Assembly (NCBI GenBank): GCA_002503825.1
Contig: DASP01000005.1
Coordinates: forward strand, 310,001 to 374,000
DNA length: 64,000 bases
Origin: Methanoregulaceae archaeon UBA467
GTDB taxonomy: Archaea > Halobacteriota > Methanomicrobia > Methanomicrobiales > Methanospirillaceae
Direction of reading: 5' to 3'
Below, piece after piece: positions 1 to 8,851 of the stretch. Both the position numbers and the translations under genes were made by a program. Position 1 is the first letter of the stretch. Each line of letters opens with the position of its first letter. The notes below the pieces were generated by a model. The model was not told the origin of the DNA. It searched no databases and was given only the letters and a program-made list of their open reading frames with translations.

Positions 1-602
1 ATGCATACGTAATTCGAGAGGAATACCCCGTTTTCCTCAATGATTGAGGCACTCCTCGGGAAGACACTGATCTTTTCACCCCAGTTGTGGATCATGGTAG
101 AGGTTATACGCGCATTTTTTGCGATATAGAATTCTGTAACCCCGATATGGGTACCTACCCGTGCATGGGTCGCACTTGCACACCCTGAAATAATATGGAG
201 TTCCGCACCTTCCTCGGCGATGATTATATTATGTACGTGCTGGACCTGTGAATTGGCCAGAAAGAGGCATGCCTGAAGGGGATAGAGTGTTTTACTTCCT
301 TTTCTTGCAATTATTACAAAACCCTTCGGGTCTTTTTGTTCATGGACATACCGTGTATACTTGTCCTTGTCATGGGGAACGGCCTTCCACATATACCCGC
401 TGAGCCAGTCATATTTTGATAAGGCATCTGACAGGGTGAGAACTTCGATACCTTTCTCTGTCGACGCCACGTGCTTGATCTCCTGGTCGATCTGGAAAAA
501 CGTTCCCGAACGGTTTTTCATCTCGACTTCCAGGCCGGTCTGGGCAAGCCGCTCCTGGTCGGTTTTCGACAGGTCTTCCATCTTCTCTATATTTTCTGGC
601 AT
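1..602 (-). CDS. SufB/SufD family Fe-S cluster assembly protein (N-terminal part, runs off the left edge)
   Basis: The reading frame starts at the ATG at 602 and stays open to base 1, giving about 200 residues of an incomplete protein. It contains the stretch VQHVHNIIIAEEGAELHIISG followed by alternating hydrophobic residues typical of the right-handed beta-helix of SufB/SufD scaffold proteins. Its start overlaps the end of sufC by 16 bases, so the two are translated together as a minimal SufBC-type system. In archaea a SufC ATPase and one SufB-like scaffold usually form the complex that assembles Fe-S clusters in the cytoplasm. The C-terminal core, which decides between SufB and SufD, lies outside the window, so no symbol is given. 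Confidence 0.85.
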   Translation of the reverse strand, partial: MPENIEKMEDLSKTDQERLAQTGLEVEMKNRSGTFFQIDQEIKHVASTEKGIEVLTLSDALSKYDWLSGYMWKAVPHDKDKYTRYVHEQKDPKGFVIIARKGSKTLYPLQACLFLANSQVQHVHNIIIAEEGAELHIISGCASATHARVGTHIGVTEFYIAKNARITSTMIHNWGEKISVFPRSASIIEENGVFLSNYVC

Positions 603-1333
603 GCGAGACACTCCTTGTAGCCTGATGTCTTGATCACTTTCAGTATCTCCCGTGGGTTCCCATGGCACCGGAAGACCCCGTCACACATTACGTGGCCGAA
701 ATCTGCATCCAGGTAATCAAGGATGTAGCCGGTATGGGTGATGACAAGCCCGCTTTTTTTCCGGTTTACAATGTGGACATCCTTTTCGAGCAGCTTTGCT
801 ATGGCACTTCCGATAAGGGTGATATTTTCAAGGTCAACTCCGCTCTCGGGTTCATCCAGCATCACAAAATCAGGACTCTGTATCATGAGCTGCAGAACCT
901 CGCTCCTCTTTATTTCGCCGCCTGAGAAGCCGAGGTTGATCGAACGTTCGAGAAATGAATCCATATTCAGGTAACGGGAATATTCCTCCACCTTCTTTGC
1001 ATCATCTCCCGAAGTGACTGCCAGAAGTTTTCCGAGTTTCAGGCCGGCAATGGTTGGCGGGCGCTGGAAAAGCATTCCCATCCCCAGTTCAGCCCGTTTA
1101 TGGATGGGGGTGCGGGTAATATCCTCGCCCTTGAAGAAAATCCTGCCTTCTGTTATATTGAGACCGGAAAACCCCATTATTGTCCTGAGAAGGGTGGTCT
1201 TTCCCGAACCGTTCGGGCCCATAAGGACGTGGCTCTCGCCTTCGCCGATATGGAGATTGATATCATGAAGCACCTCCCGATCCCCGATCTTTACGTGTAA
1301 ATCTTCAATATCCAGCATATTCGATCCACTCAT
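587..1333 (-). CDS. sufC: SufC, Fe-S cluster assembly ABC ATPase
   Basis: This is a 248-residue cytoplasmic ABC ATPase that powers Fe-S cluster assembly with a SufB/D scaffold. Walker A GPNGSGKT is at about residues 39-46, the signature LGFSGGE at 134-140 and Walker B FVMLDEP at 156-162. The FSGGE...KR pattern is characteristic of SufC rather than of import or export ATPases. The next gene downstream on the same strand is the SufB/D-like partner, overlapping by 16 bases. Upstream, a TATA-like AATTTAATC (minus strand, about 1350-1358) lies roughly 20-25 bases before the ATG, so transcription may begin close to the start codon. Length and motifs are normal for the family. Confidence 0.95.
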   Translation of the reverse strand: MSGSNMLDIEDLHVKIGDREVLHDINLHIGEGESHVLMGPNGSGKTTLLRTIMGFSGLNITEGRIFFKGEDITRTPIHKRAELGMGMLFQRPPTIAGLKLGKLLAVTSGDDAKKVEEYSRYLNMDSFLERSINLGFSGGEIKRSEVLQLMIQSPDFVMLDEPESGVDLENITLIGSAIAKLLEKDVHIVNRKKSGLVITHTGYILDYLDADFGHVMCDGVFRCHGNPREILKVIKTSGYKECLACQKI

Positions 1334-1450
1334 ATTATGTCAGTTATAAGATTAAATTGATTTACAAAATAGCAGAATAAAAAAATATCCCCTGCCTGGG
1401 ACAGGCCCCTTATTTTTTCCGGGAGATGCCTGCTTTAACAAGGATTATTC

Positions 1451-2386
1451 GTGTGCGCTTTCAATATCTGGTATATGGCAGCCCCGGGCAGACGCCCGCT
1501 CAAGGTACAGGACAAGGCAGGCAAGGCACTCATCCGGAAAGGTTCACGTGACGCACGGACCGGTGTGGATACTCCTGAACCCCCTGAGATCAATCCGTTT
1601 GTAAACAGGATTATCTGCGGGGATGCACGGGATGTGCTCGGAGCCCTTCCGCCTGACAGTATCGACCTGATCGTGACGTCTCCGCCCTACAATTTTGGTC
1701 ACAGCTATGCCCATGACGACAGTCATGACACGCACGACTGGAACGAATATTTCCGGACGCTCCATGCGATATGGTCCGAATGCTACAGGGTTCTCAAGCC
1801 CGGCGGGCGGATAGCCGTCAACATCCAGCCCCTTTTTTCGGATTATATCCCGACCCACCATATCATATCGGGGCAGCTCCTTCAGATCGGGTTTTTATGG
1901 AAGGCTGAGATCCTCTGGGAGAAGAATAACTATAATGCCAAATACACCGCGTGGGGAAGCTGGCAGTCCCCTTCGATGCCCTACCTGAAATACACGTGGG
2001 AATTTATCGAGGTCTTTGACAAGTTCACCCACAAAAAAACTGGTAATAAGTCGGATATTGATATTACCGACACCGAATTCAAGGAGTGGGTCTATGGCAA
2101 GTGGACATTCCCGCCCGAAATACGCATGAAAGAGTACAATCATCCGGCCATGTTCCCTGAGGAACTCCCGCGCAGGCTCATCAAGCTCTTTTCCTATCGC
2201 GGAGATATCATCCTCGACCCCTTCAATGGCGCCGGGACCACGACCCGCGTGGCAGAGACCCATGGCAGGCGGTTCATCGGCATCGACATATCGCCGGAAT
2301 ATTGTGATATCGCACTGAGGAGAGTCCTGCAGTCAGCTGATGGATGCGGATCAGGCTCCCTCCCGGACAGGGTTCTTAAATTGTAA
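1451..2386 (+). CDS. Orphan DNA methyltransferase, beta class (N4-cytosine or N6-adenine)
   Basis: The protein is an S-adenosylmethionine-dependent DNA amino-methylase. The catalytic motif IV TSPPY is at about residues 76-80 and the AdoMet-binding motif DPFNGAGTT comes near the C terminus, the order that defines the beta class. The class covers both m4C and m6A enzymes, so the target base is not decided by the sequence alone. A GTG at 1451 or an in-frame ATG at 1475 could be the start; nothing strongly favours either. No restriction endonuclease gene is adjacent: the neighbours are the suf genes and a transglutaminase-like protein, so this is probably a solitary methylase used for epigenetic marking or protection. 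CTAG is extremely scarce in this window, which would fit a CTAG-type enzyme but does not prove it. Confidence 0.9.
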   Translation: MCAFNIWYMAAPGRRPLKVQDKAGKALIRKGSRDARTGVDTPEPPEINPFVNRIICGDARDVLGALPPDSIDLIVTSPPYNFGHSYAHDDSHDTHDWNEYFRTLHAIWSECYRVLKPGGRIAVNIQPLFSDYIPTHHIISGQLLQIGFLWKAEILWEKNNYNAKYTAWGSWQSPSMPYLKYTWEFIEVFDKFTHKKTGNKSDIDITDTEFKEWVYGKWTFPPEIRMKEYNHPAMFPEELPRRLIKLFSYRGDIILDPFNGAGTTTRVAETHGRRFIGIDISPEYCDIALRRVLQSADGCGSGSLPDRVLKL

Positions 2387-2393
2387 CCCGCGC

Positions 2394-3521
2394 TTATGCC
2401 TGGGGATACCCGGACCTGACCCGCTCGTAGGTACCTTTCCGGTCATACGCATGGGTCAGGATATAGTTGTAGAGTTCTGCACGGCTGTTGTATTCTGCGA
2501 CCCTGTCCCTGTAACCGCGGAGTTGCGCATTGTAGGTACTGACTTTTTCATTGAAATCCATCACCATGATATTATATTCACGTACGCGACCGCCTGCGAG
2601 CAGTGAATCCATTTCGTTTTCGGTCTCCTGTATCCCGGTTTTCATTGTTTCGAGGCGGTCGGCCATGAGATCGATTTCAGATTCCATGCCGGAAAGCTCC
2701 TGCTTAATCACTTCCTGTGCGTCGTGGATTGTCCGGGTTTCATTACAGCGTGTATAGGTTTTTGTCCCGTTTCCAACAGGAAAAACCAGCGGCTCAGACT
2801 CAAGGACAACCCCCCCGGTAAGAATATCAGGCTCAACCCCGACATACGAGATATTCGTGGTCTCTATGAACCCGTATCCGCTGTTTTTATAGCCTGCGTC
2901 ACCACAGTCCACGCCGACGGCCATATGCAGTTCAGGTTCAAAATACAGGAGTGCGACCCTGTAGCCCTCTCTGGAGAGGATTCCTGCAAGGAGCATGCTT
3001 TTATCGTCGCAGTCACCTTTGCCATCCACGAACGTCTCCACCGGAAACTTGGGATCTGTCAGGTTAAGGCTTTCATAGGGGATGGACTGCACGAATACTG
3101 CAAGATATTCAAGATATTCATCATCGTCGAGTGAAGCCCCCGCCTTTTCCTGCCTCGTACGGCTCATAAGGTCGTTATAAAAGTCGTCCTGCGCAGGGTC
3201 CCTGATCATGGCCAGGTAAATCCCGGCCAGCCACTCGGGCTCACCGATCTTATCGTCATAGATACGTGCCGACTTTTCTGCGTTCTGTGCACCTGCATAA
3301 ACACCCGGGTCAACACCGGCAGTTAATGTCCCGGAACGGTCCTGGAACATGAACTGGTACACGGGTACCGGCGGCATTGCACCGCCTTTGACCGGGACTA
3401 TCACCGGATAGGTCACCGGCGGGGTAAGGCCCGGGATGCCCTGCAGGCACCCGCACGCTGCCATAAAAAGGCACAGGATGATGATGATGACGTATGCACT
3501 GTTTTTCAACGGAAAGGTCAT
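2394..3521 (-). CDS. Exported lipoprotein with transglutaminase-like domain
   Basis: The N terminus is a lipoprotein-type signal (hydrophobic run about residues 9-21, then MAACGC), so the 375-residue protein is probably anchored outside the membrane. A transglutaminase-like papain fold follows: GDCDDKS holds the likely catalytic Cys, HMAVGV the His and the GYGFIETT region the third polar residue. Such archaeal proteins may be proteases or transpeptidases acting on surface polypeptides; the substrate is unknown. The last 110 residues are charged, rich in Glu and Met heptads and probably form a coiled coil. Its start overlaps the stop of the HAD phosphatase gene (ATGA), placing it last in a three-gene minus-strand operon. 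Confidence 0.85.
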   Translation of the reverse strand: MTFPLKNSAYVIIIILCLFMAACGCLQGIPGLTPPVTYPVIVPVKGGAMPPVPVYQFMFQDRSGTLTAGVDPGVYAGAQNAEKSARIYDDKIGEPEWLAGIYLAMIRDPAQDDFYNDLMSRTRQEKAGASLDDDEYLEYLAVFVQSIPYESLNLTDPKFPVETFVDGKGDCDDKSMLLAGILSREGYRVALLYFEPELHMAVGVDCGDAGYKNSGYGFIETTNISYVGVEPDILTGGVVLESEPLVFPVGNGTKTYTRCNETRTIHDAQEVIKQELSGMESEIDLMADRLETMKTGIQETENEMDSLLAGGRVREYNIMVMDFNEKVSTYNAQLRGYRDRVAEYNSRAELYNYILTHAYDRKGTYERVRSGYPQA

Positions 3522-4285
3522 AGAATAGTCTCCAGGTGAGCAACAGACCGGATAACCGCAGTCGGTTTTACCTCTGCGGCCTGAAGTGTTTCAGGACGGA
3601 ATTTTCCGGTCCTGACAAGAATTCCGTCTATTCCACAACTGATGGACCCCCCGATATCGGTCATGATGTCGTCTCCTACCATGGCAGTGTCTGATGCACC
3701 GACCCCCATCGAATCAAGAGCCAGTTCAAAGAAGGTCTTTGATGGTTTACCCATTATCGCTGCCGTTTTCCCTGTGGCATATTCGAGCGCAGACACAAAG
3801 GGACCTGCCGAAAGCATCATTCCGTCCCCGGCCATCCAGTACCGGTCCTTTTCAAGCGCGATAAGCCCGGCCCCCTCCAGCAGGAACCGGAACGCGCCGT
3901 TCATGCGCTCGTAAGAAAAATTGTCGCCGGCGTCACCTACAATGACGGCATCAACACCATCAGAACATGAATAAATCCCTGCTTCTGCAAACTCCTTGTC
4001 CACATCGCCGGTGGTGAGGAGGTGTACCCCGGATATGCCTGCTTTTTTTATGAACGAGATTGCAGCGACGGCAGGAGTGAATATCTCTCCGGGCCCGATA
4101 TCAAACCCCATGCCGGTGAGGCGGGCGACAATCGTTTTTCTTGATTTTCTTGTCGTGTTTGAGAGAAAGCGGATATTGTATCCCTTTTTTTTCAGGTCTG
4201 ATATGGCATCCGCCGCTCCCGGGACCGGTGAATCACCCACGTACAGGACCCCGTCAATGTCGATTAAAAACGCCTGTTTACTCAT
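3518..4285 (-). CDS. HAD-superfamily (class IIA, NagD/HDHD2-like) phosphatase
   Basis: A 255-residue cytoplasmic phosphatase of the haloacid dehalogenase superfamily. Motif I is DIDGVL near residue 9 (nucleophile and acid/base Asp), motif II SNTT near 42, motif III the Lys in GKPSKTFF, and motif IV MVGDDIMTDIGG binds Mg. The C2-type cap between motifs II and III and the overall length match the NagD/LHPP/HDHD2 branch, whose members hydrolyse small phosphorylated metabolites or phospho-amino acids. It overlaps both neighbours by four bases (amidotransferase upstream, transglutaminase-like lipoprotein downstream). The precise substrate cannot be inferred. Confidence 0.9.
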   Translation of the reverse strand: MSKQAFLIDIDGVLYVGDSPVPGAADAISDLKKKGYNIRFLSNTTRKSRKTIVARLTGMGFDIGPGEIFTPAVAAISFIKKAGISGVHLLTTGDVDKEFAEAGIYSCSDGVDAVIVGDAGDNFSYERMNGAFRFLLEGAGLIALEKDRYWMAGDGMMLSAGPFVSALEYATGKTAAIMGKPSKTFFELALDSMGVGASDTAMVGDDIMTDIGGSISCGIDGILVRTGKFRPETLQAAEVKPTAVIRSVAHLETIL

Positions 4286-4968
4286 GAAAATTTTCCCCCT
4301 GACAAAAATGCAGAGGTTACCCGGCGGCAGAGTGCCGTGCTGTTCTCGAGATATCCGGGAGACGCCTTTTTTATTATCCCGCGGGTGCCCGGATCCAGTT
4401 TTTCAGTCCACCGCGTAATGATCTCTCCTGTCACTTCCGGATGGAACTGCACCCCGAGTGCACTCCGGTACGAAAACATCTGGTTCCTGACACGATCACC
4501 TGCATAAAGAAGTGTCGCTCCTTCAGGGAGGTCGAATGTATCGCCATGCCACTGGAATACAAAGGGATTATCAGGGAGATATGTATTTTTGAGTGCCCCG
4601 ACCCGCGATACGACACTCCAGCCCTTTTCCACCGGTCCTCCGTATACACTCATGCCAAGAGCCGAGGCAATCATCTGTGCGCCGAGGCATATCCCGAGTA
4701 CCGGCACCCCTTTTTGTATGCATGTACGGATGAGTGCCTTCTCATCGCGTAAAAACGGGTATTCTTCCTCGTCATTGACACTCATACGCCCTCCGAGGAC
4801 AACAAGGTGTGAAGGCAGTTCTGCCGGAACTTCATTTGTCTCCCAGAGCAGATGCCGGATGTACCCGGCCCCGACCTCGTTGATAACGTCCCCGATGACT
4901 CCCAGGGTCTCATCCCTGCCGTGCTGGAGGATCGATATCATCAGATAATTATGTTTCTTCCGAACCAT
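4282..4968 (-). CDS. Class I glutamine amidotransferase (GMP synthase-like)
   Basis: This is a stand-alone glutamine amidotransferase domain of 228 residues. The nucleophile is the Cys of GICLGAQ and the His-Glu partners are in GVQFHPEV. Similar stand-alone proteins are annotated as GMP synthase-like or as gamma-glutamyl hydrolases acting on small gamma-glutamyl compounds; a synthetase partner is not present nearby, so it may be a hydrolase rather than an ammonia donor. An internal ATG at 4941 (MISILQHGRDETLG) matches the family N terminus better than the outer ATG at 4968. It heads an operon with the HAD phosphatase, whose ATG overlaps its stop, and diverges from the exonuclease gene to the right. 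Confidence 0.88.
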   Translation of the reverse strand: MVRKKHNYLMISILQHGRDETLGVIGDVINEVGAGYIRHLLWETNEVPAELPSHLVVLGGRMSVNDEEEYPFLRDEKALIRTCIQKGVPVLGICLGAQMIASALGMSVYGGPVEKGWSVVSRVGALKNTYLPDNPFVFQWHGDTFDLPEGATLLYAGDRVRNQMFSYRSALGVQFHPEVTGEIITRWTEKLDPGTRGIIKKASPGYLENSTALCRRVTSAFLSGGKFS

Positions 4969-5077
4969 TATTGGTTTTGTGACCCCCGGAGGTGCACACG
5001 GTTTTTCCCGGACCTGCCACTTTCACCCCCTGCGCCGAATACTCAAATGCAGGCCTGCGCAAACGATAGCTTACCTC

Positions 5078-6151
5078 ATGAATTCTTCCCTGGTCTTTGA
5101 TCGGATCAGCCGGCAGTGGCGCGCTGAAATAGATAATTCACACGATTTTACGATTATCAGGAACGACACGGTATCGCGTTCCAGTTTTTCTGATTCATGT
5201 GTCTTTGAATCTGACTACGGCAGGGTAGATGCACTGAAGAGAGACCTGATGAGCAGGTACAGGGACTGCTCTGTTGAAGACGTCTTTTGCGGCACTGAAG
5301 TTGACACGCCTGAAGGGGTATGCTATGCTCTGCACCATGAATGTGCCCTCCCGGGCAGGGCCGGACCGGAGGGCGACCCGCGTGCCATTCTCCTCTCCGA
5401 TCTAACGCTTTTACACGGAATCGGGAGAAAAAAAGAGGCCGAGTTGAAAAACAGGGGATACAAGACGATCAAGGACCTTCTCGGGCACAGGGCATACCGG
5501 TTCAGGGCCGAGGCGGCACTTTCCGTGATATCTGACGCCCGCCCGGAAGATATAACACGCCTGGTCACACGGTGGCTTTCCCCTTCGCACCCGCTGACAC
5601 TCCTCACTTCCGGGCTCTACAATCCATCGGATTTCATTTTCCTTGACCTCGAAACGATGGGTTTTTTTTCAAGGCCCATCATTCTCTTCGGAATTGCCTG
5701 GATCTCCGGAGACCGCCTTGTCGTGAACCAGTTCCTGGTACGGGACATGGACGAGGAATTACCTGCATTAATCGCGTTAAAACAATATTTAGGGCCCCGG
5801 AAAGTGCTGGTGACCTTCAACGGAAAGACGTTTGATATTCCCTACCTGAAGGAGCGGTATTCCTATTACGGTGAATATTTGAGGATGGGAAACGTCCATT
5901 TTGACCTCCTGCACGCGGCCCGCCGGACATGGAGAACATCATTACCGGACTGCAGGCTGGGGACTCTTGAACAAAGGGTTTTAGGGGTGAAACGGGAACA
6001 TGATGTCCCGGGTGCGATGGTACCTGAATTTTACGAGACCTACCTGCAAACCGGAAACCCGGGGCCGCTTGTACCTGTCGTCGGGCACAACAGGCAGGAT
6101 GTTATCACCCTTGCTCATCTGCTGGCCCTTTTCCAGGAGGGAACTTTGTGA
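5078..6151 (+). CDS. RNase H-like DEDD exonuclease, MrfB (YprB)-like
   Basis: The protein has a helix-hairpin-helix segment (LHGIGRKKEAELKNRGYKT, roughly residues 108-128) followed by a DnaQ/RNase H-like exonuclease fold: FLDLET near residue 187, FDIPYL near 251 and HNRQDV near 337 supply the acidic metal ligands. This arrangement is that of bacterial YprB/MrfB, a metal-dependent exonuclease that works with helicase MrfA in a UvrA-independent repair of mitomycin C damage. The next gene is the MrfA-like helicase and starts inside this stop codon (GTGA, 6148-6151), which strongly supports a shared job in DNA repair. The frame is open upstream to a GTG at 4979, but the homologous part begins around the ATG at 5078. 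Confidence 0.87.
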   Translation: MNSSLVFDRISRQWRAEIDNSHDFTIIRNDTVSRSSFSDSCVFESDYGRVDALKRDLMSRYRDCSVEDVFCGTEVDTPEGVCYALHHECALPGRAGPEGDPRAILLSDLTLLHGIGRKKEAELKNRGYKTIKDLLGHRAYRFRAEAALSVISDARPEDITRLVTRWLSPSHPLTLLTSGLYNPSDFIFLDLETMGFFSRPIILFGIAWISGDRLVVNQFLVRDMDEELPALIALKQYLGPRKVLVTFNGKTFDIPYLKERYSYYGEYLRMGNVHFDLLHAARRTWRTSLPDCRLGTLEQRVLGVKREHDVPGAMVPEFYETYLQTGNPGPLVPVVGHNRQDVITLAHLLALFQEGTL

Positions 6152-8415
6152 GCGTGAAAGGCATGGTTGATTCACTCTGCTCACTCGATCGTTTCTCGCA
6201 TCATATTGCACACATTGAAAATATCCCTGCCCGTCTGCCTGCATACGCTTCACCCGATCCTGACCTGCCCGGGTGTATCAACGAATACCTTGATTCCCAC
6301 GGGTATTCTCTCTATACCCACCAGTGCGAGTGTCTTACCGCCATCAGAAACGGTCAGCATGTCATTCTCACCACCCCGACTGCGTCCGGAAAGACACTGG
6401 CATTCACGCTGCCGGTATTTGAGCGGTTTTATAACGATTCCGAAGCATGCGCCCTCTTTTTATATCCGACCAAGGCACTTACAAACGACCAGCTGTCATC
6501 GCTCCATGAATTTGAGGCAGGTACCGGGATACGGACGCACGGGCGCGTATATGACGGGGACACCCCGCGGGACAAGCGACCGAAAATCCGGGACACTGCC
6601 CGTATTGTGCTGACCAACCCGCACGAGCTTCACCATGTCCTTGCGTGGCACCACCAGTGGGCACGGCTCATTTCAAACCTTCACTTTGTTGTGATCGATG
6701 AAGCGCACCGGTACCGTGGCGTACCAGGATCACATATGGCCTTCCTTATCAGGAGGTTGCGACGGCTCTGCCGGCACTACGGGTCCGATCCCCAGTTTGT
6801 CCTCTCAACCGCAACACTTGCAAACCCGGGCGAATTTGCAGAAAAACTGTGCGGGGTTCCGTTCCGGGTGATTGGCAATGACGGTTCACCCGCCGGGGAA
6901 AGGCGGTTCATTCTTTACAATCCTTTTCCCGAGGGATATCCTGAAAATTCAGTATATCGTGAAGCAACCGATCTTGTCATCCACTCACTCAGGCATGACC
7001 TGCAGACCCTGTGTTTTACAGGGTCACGAAAAATCACCGAACTGCTGACAAGCTGGGTCAAAGGGGACCGCTGCAGGGACCTTCCCGGGAGCCCCGACGA
7101 AATCGCCGCATACCGTGCAGGATATCTTCCAGAGGAGAGAAGGGAGATCGAGAAAAGACTGAAAAACGGAGACCTTCGGGGGGTCGTATCGACAAACGCA
7201 CTCGAGGTCGGGATTGATGTCGGGTCACTCGACTGTGTGATTATGACAGGGTTTCCAGGAACAATGATGTCGACATGGCAGCAGACAGGCCGTGCCGGGC
7301 GAAAAAGTGCCGAATCTCTTGCCATACTGGTCGGATTTGCCAATCCGCTGGACCAGTATTTTATGCGTCATCCCGATACGTTCTTTTCTGCCCGCCACGA
7401 GCATGCGATCATCGACCTGGAGAATCCCTATATCTATGCCGGGCAGGTCCTCTGTGCTGCCGCAGAACTGCCGGTTGTACCTGAGGATGATGCACTCTTT
7501 CCCGGAAACATGCTCCCGGCAGTCATCGAGTCGTATGCCGCCCGGAAGCTCCTTTCAAGGTCGAAGAAAGGGTGGATATATACGAGTTCACGCAGGCCTG
7601 CCGATATGGTCAGCCTCGGGAGTACATCCGGAGATTCCTTCAGGGTCGTCTGTAACGGCGCAACACTGGAAACGCTGGACAAATCACAGGCATACCGTGA
7701 AGCTCACCAGGGTGCAGTCCTGCTTCACCAGGGAGAGCAGTACCACGTCGACCGGATGGACCTGGAGCGGCACATCATCCAGGTGTCCCAGGTTGACGTG
7801 GATTACTATACACGTCCAATCCAGTCTGTCGATATCACGGTCACCCGCACCATCGGGTCCCGCGTTGAAGACGAAATGATCCTCTGCTCCGGCGAAGTGA
7901 CTGTTTCCGAACAATATACCTCGTACAGGATAATGCGGTACGATAATATTCTGTCAGTAGAACCCCTCGACCTTCCCCCGATCACCTTCAACACCCGTGC
8001 ACTCTGGTTTGACGTCCCTTCCCGGCTCGAGGGCAGGGTCCGTGCAGCAGGGGAGGATATCGCCGGCGGGATGCACGGTGTGGAACACGCATTTATTGCG
8101 ATGATGCCGGTCCATGTCCTGTGCGATCGCCGTGATATCGGCGGCCTCTCCACCCCGTTTCACGAATCGACAGATGGCCCTGCAATATTTGTCTATGACG
8201 GGTACGAAGGGGGGATAGGGCTGTCAGAAAAGGCATTTGAGCTCTTCCGGGATATTTCAAAAACCGCATACGAGCTGGTGAGGGACTGCTCGTGTGAACA
8301 GGGATGTCCTGCATGTATCTATTCGCCGAAATGCGGGAGCGACAACCAGCCGCTTGACAAAGCGGCGACCATCCGTATTCTTGAGGCCATGTGTGCCCGT
8401 AACAGCCATCAATAA
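6148..8415 (+). CDS. DEAD/H-box helicase with DUF1998 zinc-binding domain, MrfA/Hrq1-like
   Basis: A 755-residue superfamily 2 DNA helicase. Walker A is TPTASGKT near residue 76, the DEAH motif VVIDEAHR near 182, and motif VI is QQTGRAGR. The C terminus carries a four-cysteine cluster CSCEQGCPACIYSPKC at about 714-730, the hallmark of DUF1998 in MrfA/YprA and Hrq1 helicases. These enzymes unwind DNA 3-prime to 5-prime in crosslink and mitomycin repair. The GTG start overlaps the stop of the MrfB-like exonuclease and is preceded by a strong ribosome-binding site (AGGAGGG at about 6135). Together the pair forms a probable two-protein excision repair module. Confidence 0.92.
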   Translation: MSVKGMVDSLCSLDRFSHHIAHIENIPARLPAYASPDPDLPGCINEYLDSHGYSLYTHQCECLTAIRNGQHVILTTPTASGKTLAFTLPVFERFYNDSEACALFLYPTKALTNDQLSSLHEFEAGTGIRTHGRVYDGDTPRDKRPKIRDTARIVLTNPHELHHVLAWHHQWARLISNLHFVVIDEAHRYRGVPGSHMAFLIRRLRRLCRHYGSDPQFVLSTATLANPGEFAEKLCGVPFRVIGNDGSPAGERRFILYNPFPEGYPENSVYREATDLVIHSLRHDLQTLCFTGSRKITELLTSWVKGDRCRDLPGSPDEIAAYRAGYLPEERREIEKRLKNGDLRGVVSTNALEVGIDVGSLDCVIMTGFPGTMMSTWQQTGRAGRKSAESLAILVGFANPLDQYFMRHPDTFFSARHEHAIIDLENPYIYAGQVLCAAAELPVVPEDDALFPGNMLPAVIESYAARKLLSRSKKGWIYTSSRRPADMVSLGSTSGDSFRVVCNGATLETLDKSQAYREAHQGAVLLHQGEQYHVDRMDLERHIIQVSQVDVDYYTRPIQSVDITVTRTIGSRVEDEMILCSGEVTVSEQYTSYRIMRYDNILSVEPLDLPPITFNTRALWFDVPSRLEGRVRAAGEDIAGGMHGVEHAFIAMMPVHVLCDRRDIGGLSTPFHESTDGPAIFVYDGYEGGIGLSEKAFELFRDISKTAYELVRDCSCEQGCPACIYSPKCGSDNQPLDKAATIRILEAMCARNSHQ

Positions 8416-8657
8416 GAGCCGGACGCCCCGGGCGCACCGCTGAAGATGATTCCGTCTTCCTGCCGCGCGACTCCGGGTGCCGCCGCAGAGACAGGTGACG
8501 CAGAGAATGGCAGTTCATTCTGTTCAAACGCCATCAGATCCCGTCCTCCCGGACTGATGGTGGTGGAGATCATGTGCACGCGAACAAACCGGCTCACCAT
8601 CATGTACTCGTTGACCTGACAGTCCTTACGCGGTACGGCTTTTGAGTCCCGGTCCAT
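8409..8657 (-). CDS. Small hypothetical protein (uncertain)
   Basis: An 82-residue reading frame starts at the ATG at 8657 (MDRDSKAVPRKDCQVNEYMM), with AAGGT six bases upstream that could serve as ribosome-binding site. The central part VSRFVRVHMISTTISPGGRDL has the alternating pattern of a folded beta protein, while the C terminus is low-complexity Ala/Gly/Ser. It overlaps the 3-prime end of the helicase gene by seven bases on the opposite strand. No family was recognised. It may be a real small protein or a chance frame in a convergent intergenic stretch; the remaining 8658-8851 shows no other gene. Confidence 0.35.
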   Translation of the reverse strand: MDRDSKAVPRKDCQVNEYMMVSRFVRVHMISTTISPGGRDLMAFEQNELPFSASPVSAAAPGVARQEDGIIFSGAPGASGSY

Positions 8658-8851
8658 GGGGACCTTTAAAAAGTAACAGCCGCCACCTGGTAAGAACTGC
8701 CTTTGCAGCGTCAGCAATTGTTGGATCCAGAAATCTCAATGTTTCCGGCTTTATTTGGCCTTCGTTTCATTCAGGATATCTGGTCTCCGGCATAATCTCA
8801 TCTTCATTTTAATGAATTGAGTGTGGTACCTTCGTCGTCGGCAGAACTCCG

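Noticed and set aside
4979..5077. N-terminal extension of the MrfB-like exonuclease from a GTG
   Set aside because: The added residues look random and lack similarity, though a GGAGGTG is nearby; the ATG at 5078 is preferred with moderate certainty.
7292..7879. 195-residue frame inside the helicase gene
   Set aside because: It is a frame-shifted shadow of a well-supported helicase and shows no domain.
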